64,000 nt of DNA from Bifidobacterium breve (lineage in GTDB: Bacteria > Actinomycetota > Actinomycetes > Nanopelagicales > Nanopelagicaceae): NCBI GenBank assembly GCA_945881945.1, contig CAMCVO010000006.1, positions 1-64,000 on the forward strand. Direction: 5' to 3'. The notes beneath the pieces were generated by a model. That model was given only the letters and a program-made list of their open reading frames with translations. It was not told the DNA's origin and did not search any database. The translations under genes were made by a program, and so were the position numbers. Below, piece by piece: positions 7,996-16,200 of the stretch (the first letter of the stretch is position 1; every line of letters begins with the position of its first letter).

Positions 7996-10023
7996 GTGAG
8001 TGAGTATTCAAAAAAGGTAAGAAGCGCACTTGATGCTGCAGTTACTGCAATTGGTGGCTCACCTCGGGAAGGCCAGATTGAGATGGCCGAGGCGGTTGCA
8101 AATGCCTTATCTGATCGGCATCACCTTTTAGTTCAAGCTGGAACTGGTACTGGAAAATCTCTCGCCTACTTAGTCCCGGCCCTGGTCCATGGCAAAAAAG
8201 TTTTGGTGGCAACTGCCACCTTGGCATTGCAGCGGCAATTGGTAGAACGTGATTTACCAAAGATCAAAGCAGCATTAGATAAAGAGTTAAACCGAGATAT
8301 CTCATTTGCAATATATAAAGGAGTTGGTAATTACATCTGCCTGCAAAAGATGAATAACGCACCAAATGATCCTGAAGCCCAAGCTGTGCTTGAGGTTTCA
8401 GCATTGGAGGGGGATGCCAAAAGATTAAGAGCTTGGGCGAAATCACCTGGTGCTACTGGAGATAGAGATGATGCCCCAGAGGTTGATCGAAGGGTGTGGT
8501 CGGCAAACTCAGTATCAGGCCGTGAGTGCATGGGAGCAGATGAGTGTCCATCTGGTTCAAAATGTTTTGCCGCCCTGGCAAAGGCAAAGGCACAAACAGC
8601 AGATATTGTCGTTACCAACCACACCTTGCTAGCAATTGAGATTGTTGATTCCCATCCAATCTTGCCTGAACGAGATGCAATTGTTTTAGATGAGGCACAT
8701 GAGTTTATGGATCGCACCACACAGGCGGTCACCGAGGAGATAACAGCTGCCAGAGTTTTGCGTGCTGCCAATATGGCCAGAAAACATATGCCAGGAAAAG
8801 CAGGGGATGCTCTCTTTAAAGCAAGTGAAAAATTTGCAAAAGCAATTGGTGAGTATGGCGATGATTTAAAAGCTGATCCAACCAAAGCTGGTCGGTTGGA
8901 TAAATTACCAGCAGCACTTGAAGCACCACTTAGAGCTGTTAAAGAGGGGGTGGCAGCGGTTACTGCATTGATAGCGGCCGATAGTGAGATTATTGATCCA
9001 AACTCAATGGCAGATCGGGCCCGGGTAAAGGGTGCGTTAAATGAGATAAGCCAGACTGCAACCAAGTTATTAAAACCAGGTCATACCCATGTACTTTGGT
9101 TTGAGCCAACATATTCAACTTTGTACTTAGCGCCCCTGGCAGTATCTGATGTATTACGGGGAAATTTACTAACCCAAACCCCAGTAATTGCCACTAGTGC
9201 GACCTTAACAGTTGGTAAATCATTTGATGCAATTGCAAAAAATATTGGCTTTGTAATTGGTGGAAAAAATGAGGATGAAGGTGATGATGAGACCGAGGAG
9301 AGCTTTGAGAAAAAAGGGGGAATGGATCCAGCAAATCTGCAGATCCTAGATGTTGGCTCGCCATTTGATTTTGCTAATCAAGGAATGCTTTATCTGCCAA
9401 AGGATTTACCAGAGCCAGGCCGGGATGGGCCATCAAAGCAGGCGCTAACTGAGTTAGGTGAGTTAATTCAAGCAGCAGGTGGTCGCACCCTGGCTTTGTT
9501 TTCATCTTGGCGTGGAGTTGAAGCTGCAGATGAACACTTGCGAGATGTTTTAGCCGAGTTAAAGCTGCCAATTATTACTCAACGCCGGGGAGATTCAGTT
9601 GGGCCGTTGGTAGATAAGTTTGCAAAGGATGAGAAATCTATTTTGCTTGGCACAATCTCACTGTGGCAGGGAATTGATGTACCAGGGCCGGCCTGCACAT
9701 TGGTGGCAATTGATCGAATCCCTTTTCCGCGTCCAGATGAACCGGTGTTATCAGCAAGGGCGGCTGAGGCAGATGCTGCAGGGGGCTCAGGCTTTATGCA
9801 GATATCTCTTCCTAGAGCGGCCCTTTTACTTGCGCAGGGAACTGGCAGATTAATTAGATCCTTAGATGATCGAGGGGTAGTTGCAATATTAGATTCAAGA
9901 ATTGTAAATAAAAGATATGGCTCAATTCTTTTAAACTCAATGCCACCTTTTTGGCGTACCAGTGATGGAGCAGTAATTAAAGAGGCGCTTCGCAGATTAG
10001 ATGCGCAGTACCTGGGTAAGTAA
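7996..10023 (+). CDS. DinG/XPD-type ATP-dependent DNA helicase with iron-sulfur cluster
   Basis: A superfamily 2 helicase of 675 aa related to DinG and the Rad3/XPD group, acting on forked or R-loop DNA. Walker A AGTGTGKS is at 48-55 and the DEAH box at 232-235. Four cysteines between them (115, 178, 184, 190) have the spacing of the 4Fe-4S cluster domain. Motif VI appears as QGTGRLIRS near the C-terminus. Start GTG 7996 is supported by the -10 hexamer six bases upstream and the correct distance to the Q-motif region (PREGQIEM). An acidic insert (EDEGDDETEES) lies around residues 424-434. No SOS box is visible in front, so damage control is not supported. It ends one base from the convergent NUDIX gene. 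Confidence 0.9.
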   Translation: MSEYSKKVRSALDAAVTAIGGSPREGQIEMAEAVANALSDRHHLLVQAGTGTGKSLAYLVPALVHGKKVLVATATLALQRQLVERDLPKIKAALDKELNRDISFAIYKGVGNYICLQKMNNAPNDPEAQAVLEVSALEGDAKRLRAWAKSPGATGDRDDAPEVDRRVWSANSVSGRECMGADECPSGSKCFAALAKAKAQTADIVVTNHTLLAIEIVDSHPILPERDAIVLDEAHEFMDRTTQAVTEEITAARVLRAANMARKHMPGKAGDALFKASEKFAKAIGEYGDDLKADPTKAGRLDKLPAALEAPLRAVKEGVAAVTALIAADSEIIDPNSMADRARVKGALNEISQTATKLLKPGHTHVLWFEPTYSTLYLAPLAVSDVLRGNLLTQTPVIATSATLTVGKSFDAIAKNIGFVIGGKNEDEGDDETEESFEKKGGMDPANLQILDVGSPFDFANQGMLYLPKDLPEPGRDGPSKQALTELGELIQAAGGRTLALFSSWRGVEAADEHLRDVLAELKLPIITQRRGDSVGPLVDKFAKDEKSILLGTISLWQGIDVPGPACTLVAIDRIPFPRPDEPVLSARAAEADAAGGSGFMQISLPRAALLLAQGTGRLIRSLDDRGVVAILDSRIVNKRYGSILLNSMPPFWRTSDGAVIKEALRRLDAQYLGK

Positions 10024-10024
10024 T

Positions 10025-10477
10025 TTAAGCCTTTAATTTAGCTAGAAGTTGTGGCCAGGTATTGGCAAAGCTTGGATGCAAATTTTTATTGGCAACCTGA
10101 TCAATACCAACCCAAGCTACCTCTTTGGATTCATGATTTGCCTCATGAGCAGTTAATTCAGGATGTGCTTTGGCAATTACCGTGTGATAGCTCCACACCC
10201 CATGATCATCGGTGAAGATTTCACCCGGTGTTAAATGTTCAGCCAAGATACCAACCTCTTCATGAGCCTCTCTAATTGCCGCCTCAACTGGGCTCTCATG
10301 TGAATCTCTAGCCCCACCTGGAATACCCCAGGTATCACCATTGTGCACCCAGGGTGCACGGTGTTGCATCAAAATTGTTTTATCTCTTACCAAAAGTAAT
10401 CCTGCTGCGCCATGTAAACCCCAATGTTTTCCACCGCAATTACACTCAATCCAACCATCGCCATCACGGTGTGCCAT
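10025..10477 (-). CDS. NUDIX hydrolase with N-terminal zinc-ribbon-like segment
   Basis: Hydrolyses a nucleoside diphosphate linked to another moiety; substrate unknown. The Nudix box is complete: GGARDSHE, then REAHEEVGI. The N-terminus carries a short CNCGGKHWG motif, common in actinobacterial members of this group. ATG 10477 is preferred over the in-frame GTG at 10495: a TAGATT hexamer (10501-10496, minus strand) puts the transcription start near 10489, after that GTG. Confidence 0.88.
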   Translation of the reverse strand: MAHRDGDGWIECNCGGKHWGLHGAAGLLLVRDKTILMQHRAPWVHNGDTWGIPGGARDSHESPVEAAIREAHEEVGILAEHLTPGEIFTDDHGVWSYHTVIAKAHPELTAHEANHESKEVAWVGIDQVANKNLHPSFANTWPQLLAKLKA

Positions 10478-10562
10478 GGGTGAAGTTTTACACACAATCT
10501 AGCAATTCACAGCCTCAAGATTTTCTCAGCAGAAGGTAGGTGTAAATACCTAGATTATTCCC

Positions 10563-11084
10563 ATGTTAAAAGTAAAAAAGTTAATTATTATTTGTTTACT
10601 TCCGATTTTGCTAAGTGGTTGTGCTAGAGCTGAAGGAGCACTAGCACCAACTGGGGTAGCCCTTGATACTGGGGCAGAGGTCCCTATCTTGCAAGATGAG
10701 AAACAGTATCTGCCAAATGTTTTACCAGAGGCTCTTGAACCAGTAATAAATTATGTTGATGGTTTAAATCTAGCTTTAACTGGTGAGTTTTCCTATCTTA
10801 GATCTACTGCTACCAGCAGCTGTGATTGCCTGGCCATAGCTGATCGATTAGCAAAGTTATTTAAAACTGCCTCATTGATGGGCGGTGGCTATAAGTTGAA
10901 AAGTATTGAGTTGGCCAAGGAAGGGGCGAATCAAAAAAGCTTCCAGGTGGTAATTCATCGAAGTGATATGAGAAAAATAGATCGAGCAAGCAAAGAATCA
11001 ATCTTGTGGAGTGCCTCCAATATCAAAAATACCTTCATTGTAAAGAAAGTAGGAATGGAGTGGTTATTAAGCGATATCAAGTAA
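10563..11084 (+). CDS. lipoprotein, DUF6318-like
   Basis: A 173-residue secreted lipoprotein: basic N-terminus, hydrophobic stretch and a lipobox LLSGC with the lipidated cysteine at residue 19. The mature part contains a CDC motif (TSSCDCLAIADRL) and resembles the actinobacterial DUF6318 family, which is cell-surface and of unknown function. A TAGATT -10 ends six bases before the ATG. The next gene starts inside its last codons in another frame, so the pair is probably cotranslated. Confidence 0.75.
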   Translation: MLKVKKLIIICLLPILLSGCARAEGALAPTGVALDTGAEVPILQDEKQYLPNVLPEALEPVINYVDGLNLALTGEFSYLRSTATSSCDCLAIADRLAKLFKTASLMGGGYKLKSIELAKEGANQKSFQVVIHRSDMRKIDRASKESILWSASNIKNTFIVKKVGMEWLLSDIK

Positions 11085-11788
11085 TACTCATCATTTTGCT
11101 GCTTATCCCAAATCAGATTGCGCTAGCTGATCAAGAGTGCCTTGATAAAACCTGTGTTGATGTCTTTACCGAAAACAATCAAATAATTATTACCGCTTCA
11201 AAAAATGGCGCAAAAACAACCCCTATGCCAAGTAAAAAGGTAGTGGCTAAACCTAAGCCAGCTGTTACCAAGAAAAACACCCCAAGACCAGTGGCAAAGA
11301 TTGCGGTGCCAAAAAAAGTTACTCCGACAAAGGCTAAACCTAAGGCCGCACCAGCAAAAAAGGTTTCAGCCACCTCCTTATCTGATCGGTTGATTAAATT
11401 GGTGCCAGTCGGTGATATAAATTTTCAACCAGAAAATGATGCACTAGTAAACATGCCAGTTTACTTTTGGACTAAAACCCCACAACACTTTCATACAGTC
11501 GTACCGATCCTTAATCTGGTTGTCTATGTAAATCTCTATTCAACCTTCACCTGGAGCTTTGGTGATGGCAAGGTATTTACTACCACCAATCAAGGGGGGA
11601 GTTATCCAATGGGCTTGATTACAAATACCTATCAGTCAAATGGTAATTACCCAGTTAGCTTAAAGATAACTTGGCGTGGGACATGGTCTGTTAATGGGGT
11701 GACAACTCCAATTAGTGGCAATGCCATAACACAAAGTGTTACTAGGCAGATATCTGTACTTAATGCGGTAGGAAGATTTACCAGGTAG
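11060..11788 (+). CDS. secreted protein with Lys/Pro/Ala linker and PKD-like domain
   Basis: A 242-residue exported protein. GTG 11060 gives a clean signal peptide (VIKRYQVILIILLLIPNQIALA, cleavage before DQE); an earlier in-frame ATG at 11006 would bury it. A linker of about 60 residues is rich in Lys, Pro, Ala and Thr (repeated AKPK/KKVTP units), typical of wall-spanning segments. The C-terminal part has a PKD-like core (FTWSFGDGKVF ... GNYPVSLKITW). It overlaps the lipoprotein gene by 25 bases, suggesting a shared envelope role. Function is not known. Confidence 0.75.
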   Translation: MVIKRYQVILIILLLIPNQIALADQECLDKTCVDVFTENNQIIITASKNGAKTTPMPSKKVVAKPKPAVTKKNTPRPVAKIAVPKKVTPTKAKPKAAPAKKVSATSLSDRLIKLVPVGDINFQPENDALVNMPVYFWTKTPQHFHTVVPILNLVVYVNLYSTFTWSFGDGKVFTTTNQGGSYPMGLITNTYQSNGNYPVSLKITWRGTWSVNGVTTPISGNAITQSVTRQISVLNAVGRFTR

Positions 11789-11857
11789 CAACCTTACTAT
11801 CCACAATTTTTGGCTACAGCTGAGAAATTTACCAAGCATCGCTGCCACTGTTAGCTT

Positions 11858-12367
11858 ATGACAAATAATTTACTACTAGATGAGCAATTAACAAAGACAA
11901 GTGAAATTAATTATGATGGTGATGATGTTCTAACACAACAAAGATTGGGGGCGATCGCAGTCAATCAGCTGGTGACAAACTTTAGTAAGGCAACACATGA
12001 GAATGATTTAGAATTGATCGCCTTTGTCTTAGTTCGACTTAAAGATCTACAGGTACGCGATTATGCGATGGGGTTAGTTACTGAAGAAAATATTGATCAG
12101 CAGTTTAATCTTTGGTATTGGTTAATGAATATGGCGCCCAATGGCTACATTGCCCCAGTCGCATGCATATTTGCCGCCTGTGCCTATGAATCTGGCGAGA
12201 GTGATTTAGCACATAAGGCGTTGGATAATGCATTTGCAGATCAAATTTCCTACCCACTTGCTGTGCTGCTGCGGCGGGTATTTTTCTCCGGCTGGCCAGC
12301 ACAATCCTTTGCCGCAATGCGGGCCCAGCTACATCCAAAGATTTGTGCCGCTCTTTTTTTGGGGTAG
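11858..12367 (+). CDS. short DUF4192-like protein
   Basis: A 169-residue protein resembling the C-terminal part of actinobacterial DUF4192 proteins (VRDYAMGLV, then LWYWLMNMAPNGYIAPVACIFAACAYESGESDLAHKAL split over the middle, then YPLAVLLRRV). The family is usually more than twice as long, so this copy seems to lack the N-terminal domain. The sequence before the ATG shows no continuation of it. Function is unknown in the whole family. It lies between two envelope proteins and ald, all on the plus strand. Confidence 0.65.
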   Translation: MTNNLLLDEQLTKTSEINYDGDDVLTQQRLGAIAVNQLVTNFSKATHENDLELIAFVLVRLKDLQVRDYAMGLVTEENIDQQFNLWYWLMNMAPNGYIAPVACIFAACAYESGESDLAHKALDNAFADQISYPLAVLLRRVFFSGWPAQSFAAMRAQLHPKICAALFLG

Positions 12368-12391
12368 TATTTAATTAATAATCCTTGATCG

Positions 12392-12397
12392 TAGAGT
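12392..12397 (+). promoter_or_regulatory. -10 element of ald
   Basis: TAGAGT followed by six bases and GTG 12404. It favours 12404 as the start over the in-frame GTG at 12413, where the conserved IIGIPKE begins. Confidence 0.45.
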
Positions 12398-12403
12398 AGA
12401 TCG

Positions 12404-13495
12404 GTGTGGCCTGTGATAATTGGTATTCCAAAAGAGATTAAGAATAATGAGTTTCGAGTTTCAGCCACCCCGTCTGGCGTGCACGCATATATTCAAGCCG
12501 GCCACCAGGTCTTAGTTGAAAAGAGTGCCGGTATTGGCTCTGGCATATCTGATGCGGATTACATCAAAGCTGGAGCAAAAATTATTGATTCCGCTGATGA
12601 AATTTGGCAAAAGGCAGATTTAATTCAAAAGGTAAAAGAGCCGATTGAGGCTGAGTACAACCGTATGCGTAAGGGACAAATTCTTTACACCTACCTACAC
12701 CTGGCAGCTAATAAAGCTTGTACTGAGGCAATTATGAAATCAGGAATTACCGCAATTGCTTATGAAACAGTTGAGGTAGATGGTCTACTACCACTGCTTG
12801 CTCCAATGAGTGAGGTGGCAGGACGAATGAGTATTCAAGTTGGAGCCGCTGCCCTTGAGGCAAGTAAGGGTGGCAGAGGTGTATTACTAGGTGGTGTTCC
12901 TGGAGTTCGTCCAGGCAAGGTAGTAGTAATTGGCGGCGGCGTTGTTGGTGTAGCTGCAGCAACTATCGCCCATGGCATGAGAGCTGATGTAACAATTATG
13001 GATTTAGATTTAAAACGCCTGGCTCAAATTGATCAGATCTTTGCTGGCAATGTTAAAACATTAGCCTCAAGTGGATATGAGATTGAAAAAGAGGTTATGG
13101 CAGCAGATCTTGTTGTTGGCGCAGTGCTAGTTCATGGCGCAAAAGCTCCTAAATTAGTAAGCAACGCACTGGTTAAGCAGATGAAGCCAGGCTCTGTCCT
13201 AGTTGATGTGGCGATTGATCAAGGCGGATGTTTTGAAGATTCTCGGGCAACGACTCATCAAGATCCGACATATAAGGTCCATGATGCAATTTTTTATTGT
13301 GTAGCAAATATGCCGGGGGCGGTACCTGCCACCTCAACTTACGCCTTAGCTAATGCCACGATTAAGTATGGCTTAGCCCTGGCCAACAAGGGTTGGCAGA
13401 AGGCGCTGGCCGATGATGCCAACTTAGCCAAGGGTTTAAATGTGCATGAAGGCAAGATCATGTATGAGGCAGTTGCCAAGGCGCACAATCTCTAG
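12404..13495 (+). CDS. ald: alanine dehydrogenase
   Basis: Interconverts L-alanine and pyruvate plus ammonium with NAD. It carries the substrate-domain start IGIPKEIKNNEFRVSATP, the lysine and histidine of the active site in the N-terminal half (VEKSAGIGSG; YTYLHLAA), the nucleotide-binding loop VIGGGVVGVAAATIA and the C-terminal PGAVPATSTYAL. At 363 aa it is typical. The start is uncertain by three codons (12404 or 12413). It probably has its own leaderless promoter and is a single gene, ending before the SAM riboswitch. Confidence 0.95.
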   Translation: MWPVIIGIPKEIKNNEFRVSATPSGVHAYIQAGHQVLVEKSAGIGSGISDADYIKAGAKIIDSADEIWQKADLIQKVKEPIEAEYNRMRKGQILYTYLHLAANKACTEAIMKSGITAIAYETVEVDGLLPLLAPMSEVAGRMSIQVGAAALEASKGGRGVLLGGVPGVRPGKVVVIGGGVVGVAAATIAHGMRADVTIMDLDLKRLAQIDQIFAGNVKTLASSGYEIEKEVMAADLVVGAVLVHGAKAPKLVSNALVKQMKPGSVLVDVAIDQGGCFEDSRATTHQDPTYKVHDAIFYCVANMPGAVPATSTYALANATIKYGLALANKGWQKALADDANLAKGLNVHEGKIMYEAVAKAHNL

Positions 13496-13509
13496 TATTT
13501 TTTGCACTA

Positions 13510-13620
13510 GGTCACGAGTCTTAGTTCAAAGCCCCGGCTAACTAAGCGGCAACCCTCCACCACGGTGGGGTGCTCCGGGTGAAGACCAGGTCGATAGCAA
13601 GGTGCCATCGGCAAGTGTGG
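13510..13620 (+). ncRNA. SAM-IV riboswitch
   Basis: The segment contains the class signature: GGTCACGAGT, AAAGCCCCGGCTAACT, CGGCAACCCTCC, GGTGGGGTGCTCCGGGTGA and a closing GACC. The CACCACGGTG hairpin lies in the middle. This is the actinobacterial SAM-binding aptamer normally found before sulfur-amino-acid genes, and it precedes metY here. The 3' limit is approximate; the expression platform lies between about 13620 and the AGGAGG at 13673. Confidence 0.88.
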
Positions 13621-13683
13621 GTCGATAAAAATTTAGGGTAAAACTCTAATTATTTTCTCACCCCCTTTAACTAGGAGGTTGCA

Positions 13684-14988
13684 TTGTCATATTCATTTGA
13701 AACTCAACAAATTCATGCTGGTCAAATTCCAGATCCAACTACCGGCGCTCGCGCACTGCCGTTGTATCAAACAACTGCCTACCAGTTCCGCGATACCAAA
13801 CATGCAGCTGACTTATTTGGGTTAGCAGAGCTTGGAAATATCTATACCCGAATCATGAATCCAACCCAGGATACGGTGGAGCAAAGAATTGCAGCTTTAG
13901 AAGGTGGGGTTGCCGCACTTCTTTTGGCTTCCGGCTCTGCTGCTACTACCTTTGCAATTTTGAATGTGGCAGAGGCGGGTGATCACATAGTCTCTTCACC
14001 ATCTTTATATGGTGGTACTTACAATCTATTTCACTACACCCTACCAAAGTTTGGTATCGAGGTTTCCTTTGTTGAAAACCCAGATGATCCAGAGAGCTGG
14101 CGCAAAGCGGTAAAGCCAAATACCAAAGCTTTTTTTGGTGAGACGATTGCTAATCCAAAAAATGATGTTTTAGATATTGAAACAGTGGCAAAGATCGCTC
14201 ACGAAAACAATGTGCCATTAATCGTTGATAATACTGTGGCCACACCATATTTGATCAGGCCAATTGAGTGGGGTGCTGATGTGGTGGTTCACTCGGCAAC
14301 TAAGTTCTTATCTGGCCATGGAAATGCTGTAGTTGGTGCAATTGTGGATTCAGGTAAGTTTGATTACGCCAGATATCCAGAGAAGTTTAAAAACTTTAAC
14401 CAACCAGATCCTTCCTATAATGGTTTGGTTTATGCCCAAGCACTTGGGGTTGGCTCAGCCTTTGGGGCAAACCTTTCTTATATCTTCAAGATTAGATTGA
14501 CTCTACTTCGAGATATTGGCGCTGCCGTCTCACCATTTAATGCCTGGCTACTTGCCCAAGGGCTTGAAACATTATCGCTTCGTATTGAACGCCATGTTGA
14601 AAATGCCAAAGCGGTTGCCGCATTTTTGGAAAAACACCCTCAGGTCTCATCAGTTAACTATGCATCTTTGGCATCATCAAAGTGGAATAAGTTAGCGACT
14701 AAGTACTCCCCTAAGGGAAGTGGTTCAGTTCTCTCCTTTGAAATTAAGGGCGGGATTGAGGCGGGTAAGAAATTTATTGAAGCACTAAATCTGCACTCAC
14801 ATGTGGCAAATATTGGCGATGTTAGAAGCTTGGCAATTCACCCAGCATCTACTACTCACTCACAGCTCTCGCCTGAGGAGCAATTAACCGCCGGTGTTAC
14901 CCCAGGTTTGGTTCGGTTATCTGTTGGTATTGAAAATATCAAAGATATTCAAGCCGATCTTGAAACAGCATTTGCTACTGCTAAGTAA
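13684..14988 (+). CDS. metY: O-acetylhomoserine sulfhydrylase (aminocarboxypropyltransferase)
   Basis: PLP enzyme that makes homocysteine from O-acetylhomoserine and sulfide. It has the Cys/Met-metabolism fold with QIHAG near the start, the substrate-loop YTRIMNPTQDTVEQR, and the PLP lysine in HSATKFLSGHG. At 434 aa it is of the long sulfhydrylase type rather than the shorter MetB/MetC type. It starts with TTG, with AGGAGG five bases upstream. The SAM-IV riboswitch controls it, and metX follows after five bases, so both should fall when SAM is high. Confidence 0.95.
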   Translation: MSYSFETQQIHAGQIPDPTTGARALPLYQTTAYQFRDTKHAADLFGLAELGNIYTRIMNPTQDTVEQRIAALEGGVAALLLASGSAATTFAILNVAEAGDHIVSSPSLYGGTYNLFHYTLPKFGIEVSFVENPDDPESWRKAVKPNTKAFFGETIANPKNDVLDIETVAKIAHENNVPLIVDNTVATPYLIRPIEWGADVVVHSATKFLSGHGNAVVGAIVDSGKFDYARYPEKFKNFNQPDPSYNGLVYAQALGVGSAFGANLSYIFKIRLTLLRDIGAAVSPFNAWLLAQGLETLSLRIERHVENAKAVAAFLEKHPQVSSVNYASLASSKWNKLATKYSPKGSGSVLSFEIKGGIEAGKKFIEALNLHSHVANIGDVRSLAIHPASTTHSQLSPEEQLTAGVTPGLVRLSVGIENIKDIQADLETAFATAK

Positions 14989-14993
14989 AAAAA

Positions 14994-16091
14994 ATGAGTG
15001 AAGTAAATCCATCAGTTACCGGGGCATGGCTTGAATACCATAGCCCTGGTGATCGCCAATTTTTAAAGATTGGTGATTTAACCTTGGAATCTGGTGAGGT
15101 TTTACCTGATGTGGTTATTGCTTATCAAAGTTGGGGTGAGTTAAATACATCAGGTGATAATGCAATTTTAGTAAACCATGCTCTAACTGGCTGGGCCGAT
15201 GTTAATGGTTGGTGGCCGCAGATGGTTGGTCCAGGATTAACATTTGATACTGATAAATACTTTGTGGTTTGCCCAAATGTAATTGGCGGCTGCCAAGGTT
15301 CAACTGGTCCATCCTCCCTTGCTCCGGATGGCAAAAGGTGGGGCTCAAGGTTTCCAGTAATCACAATTAGAGATATGGTCCAAGCAGAGCTTGCCTTCAC
15401 CAAAAAGATTGGTGTTAAAAAGTATCAATTAGCTGTTGGCCCATCTTTAGGAGGTATGCGAAGTTTGGAGTGGGCAATTCAATACCCAGAGCTTGTTGCA
15501 GCGATCTGCACCATTGGTTCATCAGCGGTTGCAACTGGTGACCAAATAGGTGCTGCCTCAATTCAACTACGGGCGATAAAGAGTGATCCAAATTTTAATA
15601 ATGGTGATTACTATGAACAAAGTGTTGGCCCAATAGAGGGAATGGGAATTGCTAGAAGAATTGCACATTTAACCTATCGAACAGAGTCTGAGATGGATGT
15701 GCGGTTTGGTCGGGAGTTACAGGGGGATGAGACTGGCAGATACGCAGTTGAGTCATACCTTGACCACCAAGCGCAAAAATTGGCAAAGAGATTTGATGCC
15801 AATACCTACATTGCATTAACTGAGGCGATGAACTCCCATGATGTGGGTCGCGATCGAGGCGGGGTAGCAGCAGCCCTTGCCACACTTAAGGTGGCAGTTC
15901 ATGTGGTCTGCATTGATACCGATCGATTATTCCCACCTAGATTGCAGCAGGAGATTGTGGAGCTAACCCCGCAGCTAGCTACTTTGCACACCATTTCATC
16001 CCCATTTGGCCATGATGGCTTCTTAATTGAGGTGGAATCTGTGGGTCAGATCATCCAAAATGCGCTTATTGGTCAAAAAATCTCAAATTAG
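14994..16091 (+). CDS. metX: homoserine O-acetyltransferase
   Basis: Acetylates homoserine with acetyl-CoA and feeds the product to MetY. It is an alpha/beta-hydrolase protein of 365 aa: the conserved HALTGWAD and NVIGGCQGSTGPSS segments, the nucleophile Ser in GPSLGGM, the Asp in CIDTDRLFPP and the His in FGHDGFLIE form the triad. It is cotranscribed with metY under the SAM-IV riboswitch. Confidence 0.95.
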   Translation: MSEVNPSVTGAWLEYHSPGDRQFLKIGDLTLESGEVLPDVVIAYQSWGELNTSGDNAILVNHALTGWADVNGWWPQMVGPGLTFDTDKYFVVCPNVIGGCQGSTGPSSLAPDGKRWGSRFPVITIRDMVQAELAFTKKIGVKKYQLAVGPSLGGMRSLEWAIQYPELVAAICTIGSSAVATGDQIGAASIQLRAIKSDPNFNNGDYYEQSVGPIEGMGIARRIAHLTYRTESEMDVRFGRELQGDETGRYAVESYLDHQAQKLAKRFDANTYIALTEAMNSHDVGRDRGGVAAALATLKVAVHVVCIDTDRLFPPRLQQEIVELTPQLATLHTISSPFGHDGFLIEVESVGQIIQNALIGQKISN

Positions 16092-16126
16092 CCAATCAGG
16101 ATGTGCATTTAGGGCTGTGGACAATT

Positions 16127-16132
16127 TATAAT
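16127..16132 (+). promoter_or_regulatory. candidate -10 of sigA
   Basis: A perfect TATAAT about 70 bases before the sigA GTG. No good -35 is visible at 17-18 bases (TGCATT is the closest). The message would have a leader of about 60 bases, unlike most genes in the window. Confidence 0.45.
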
Positions 16133-16148
16133 ATAGCCAAGGGTCGAA

Positions 16149-16166
16149 GCGGTTTAAACAAACCGC
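16149..16166 (+). other. perfect hairpin in the sigA leader
   Basis: GCGGTTT-AAAC-AAACCGC, seven base pairs with a four-base loop, about 35 bases before the sigA start. An A-run and not a T-run follows, so it is not a terminator. Confidence 0.5.
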
Positions 16167-16200
16167 AAAAAGTAAAAGACCTAAAAACAAAGGATGAATT

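Noticed and set aside
8331-9065. Long antisense open frame inside the DinG-type helicase gene
   Set aside because: Its translation is low-complexity Ala/Ser, without motifs, and the opposite strand carries a complete helicase.
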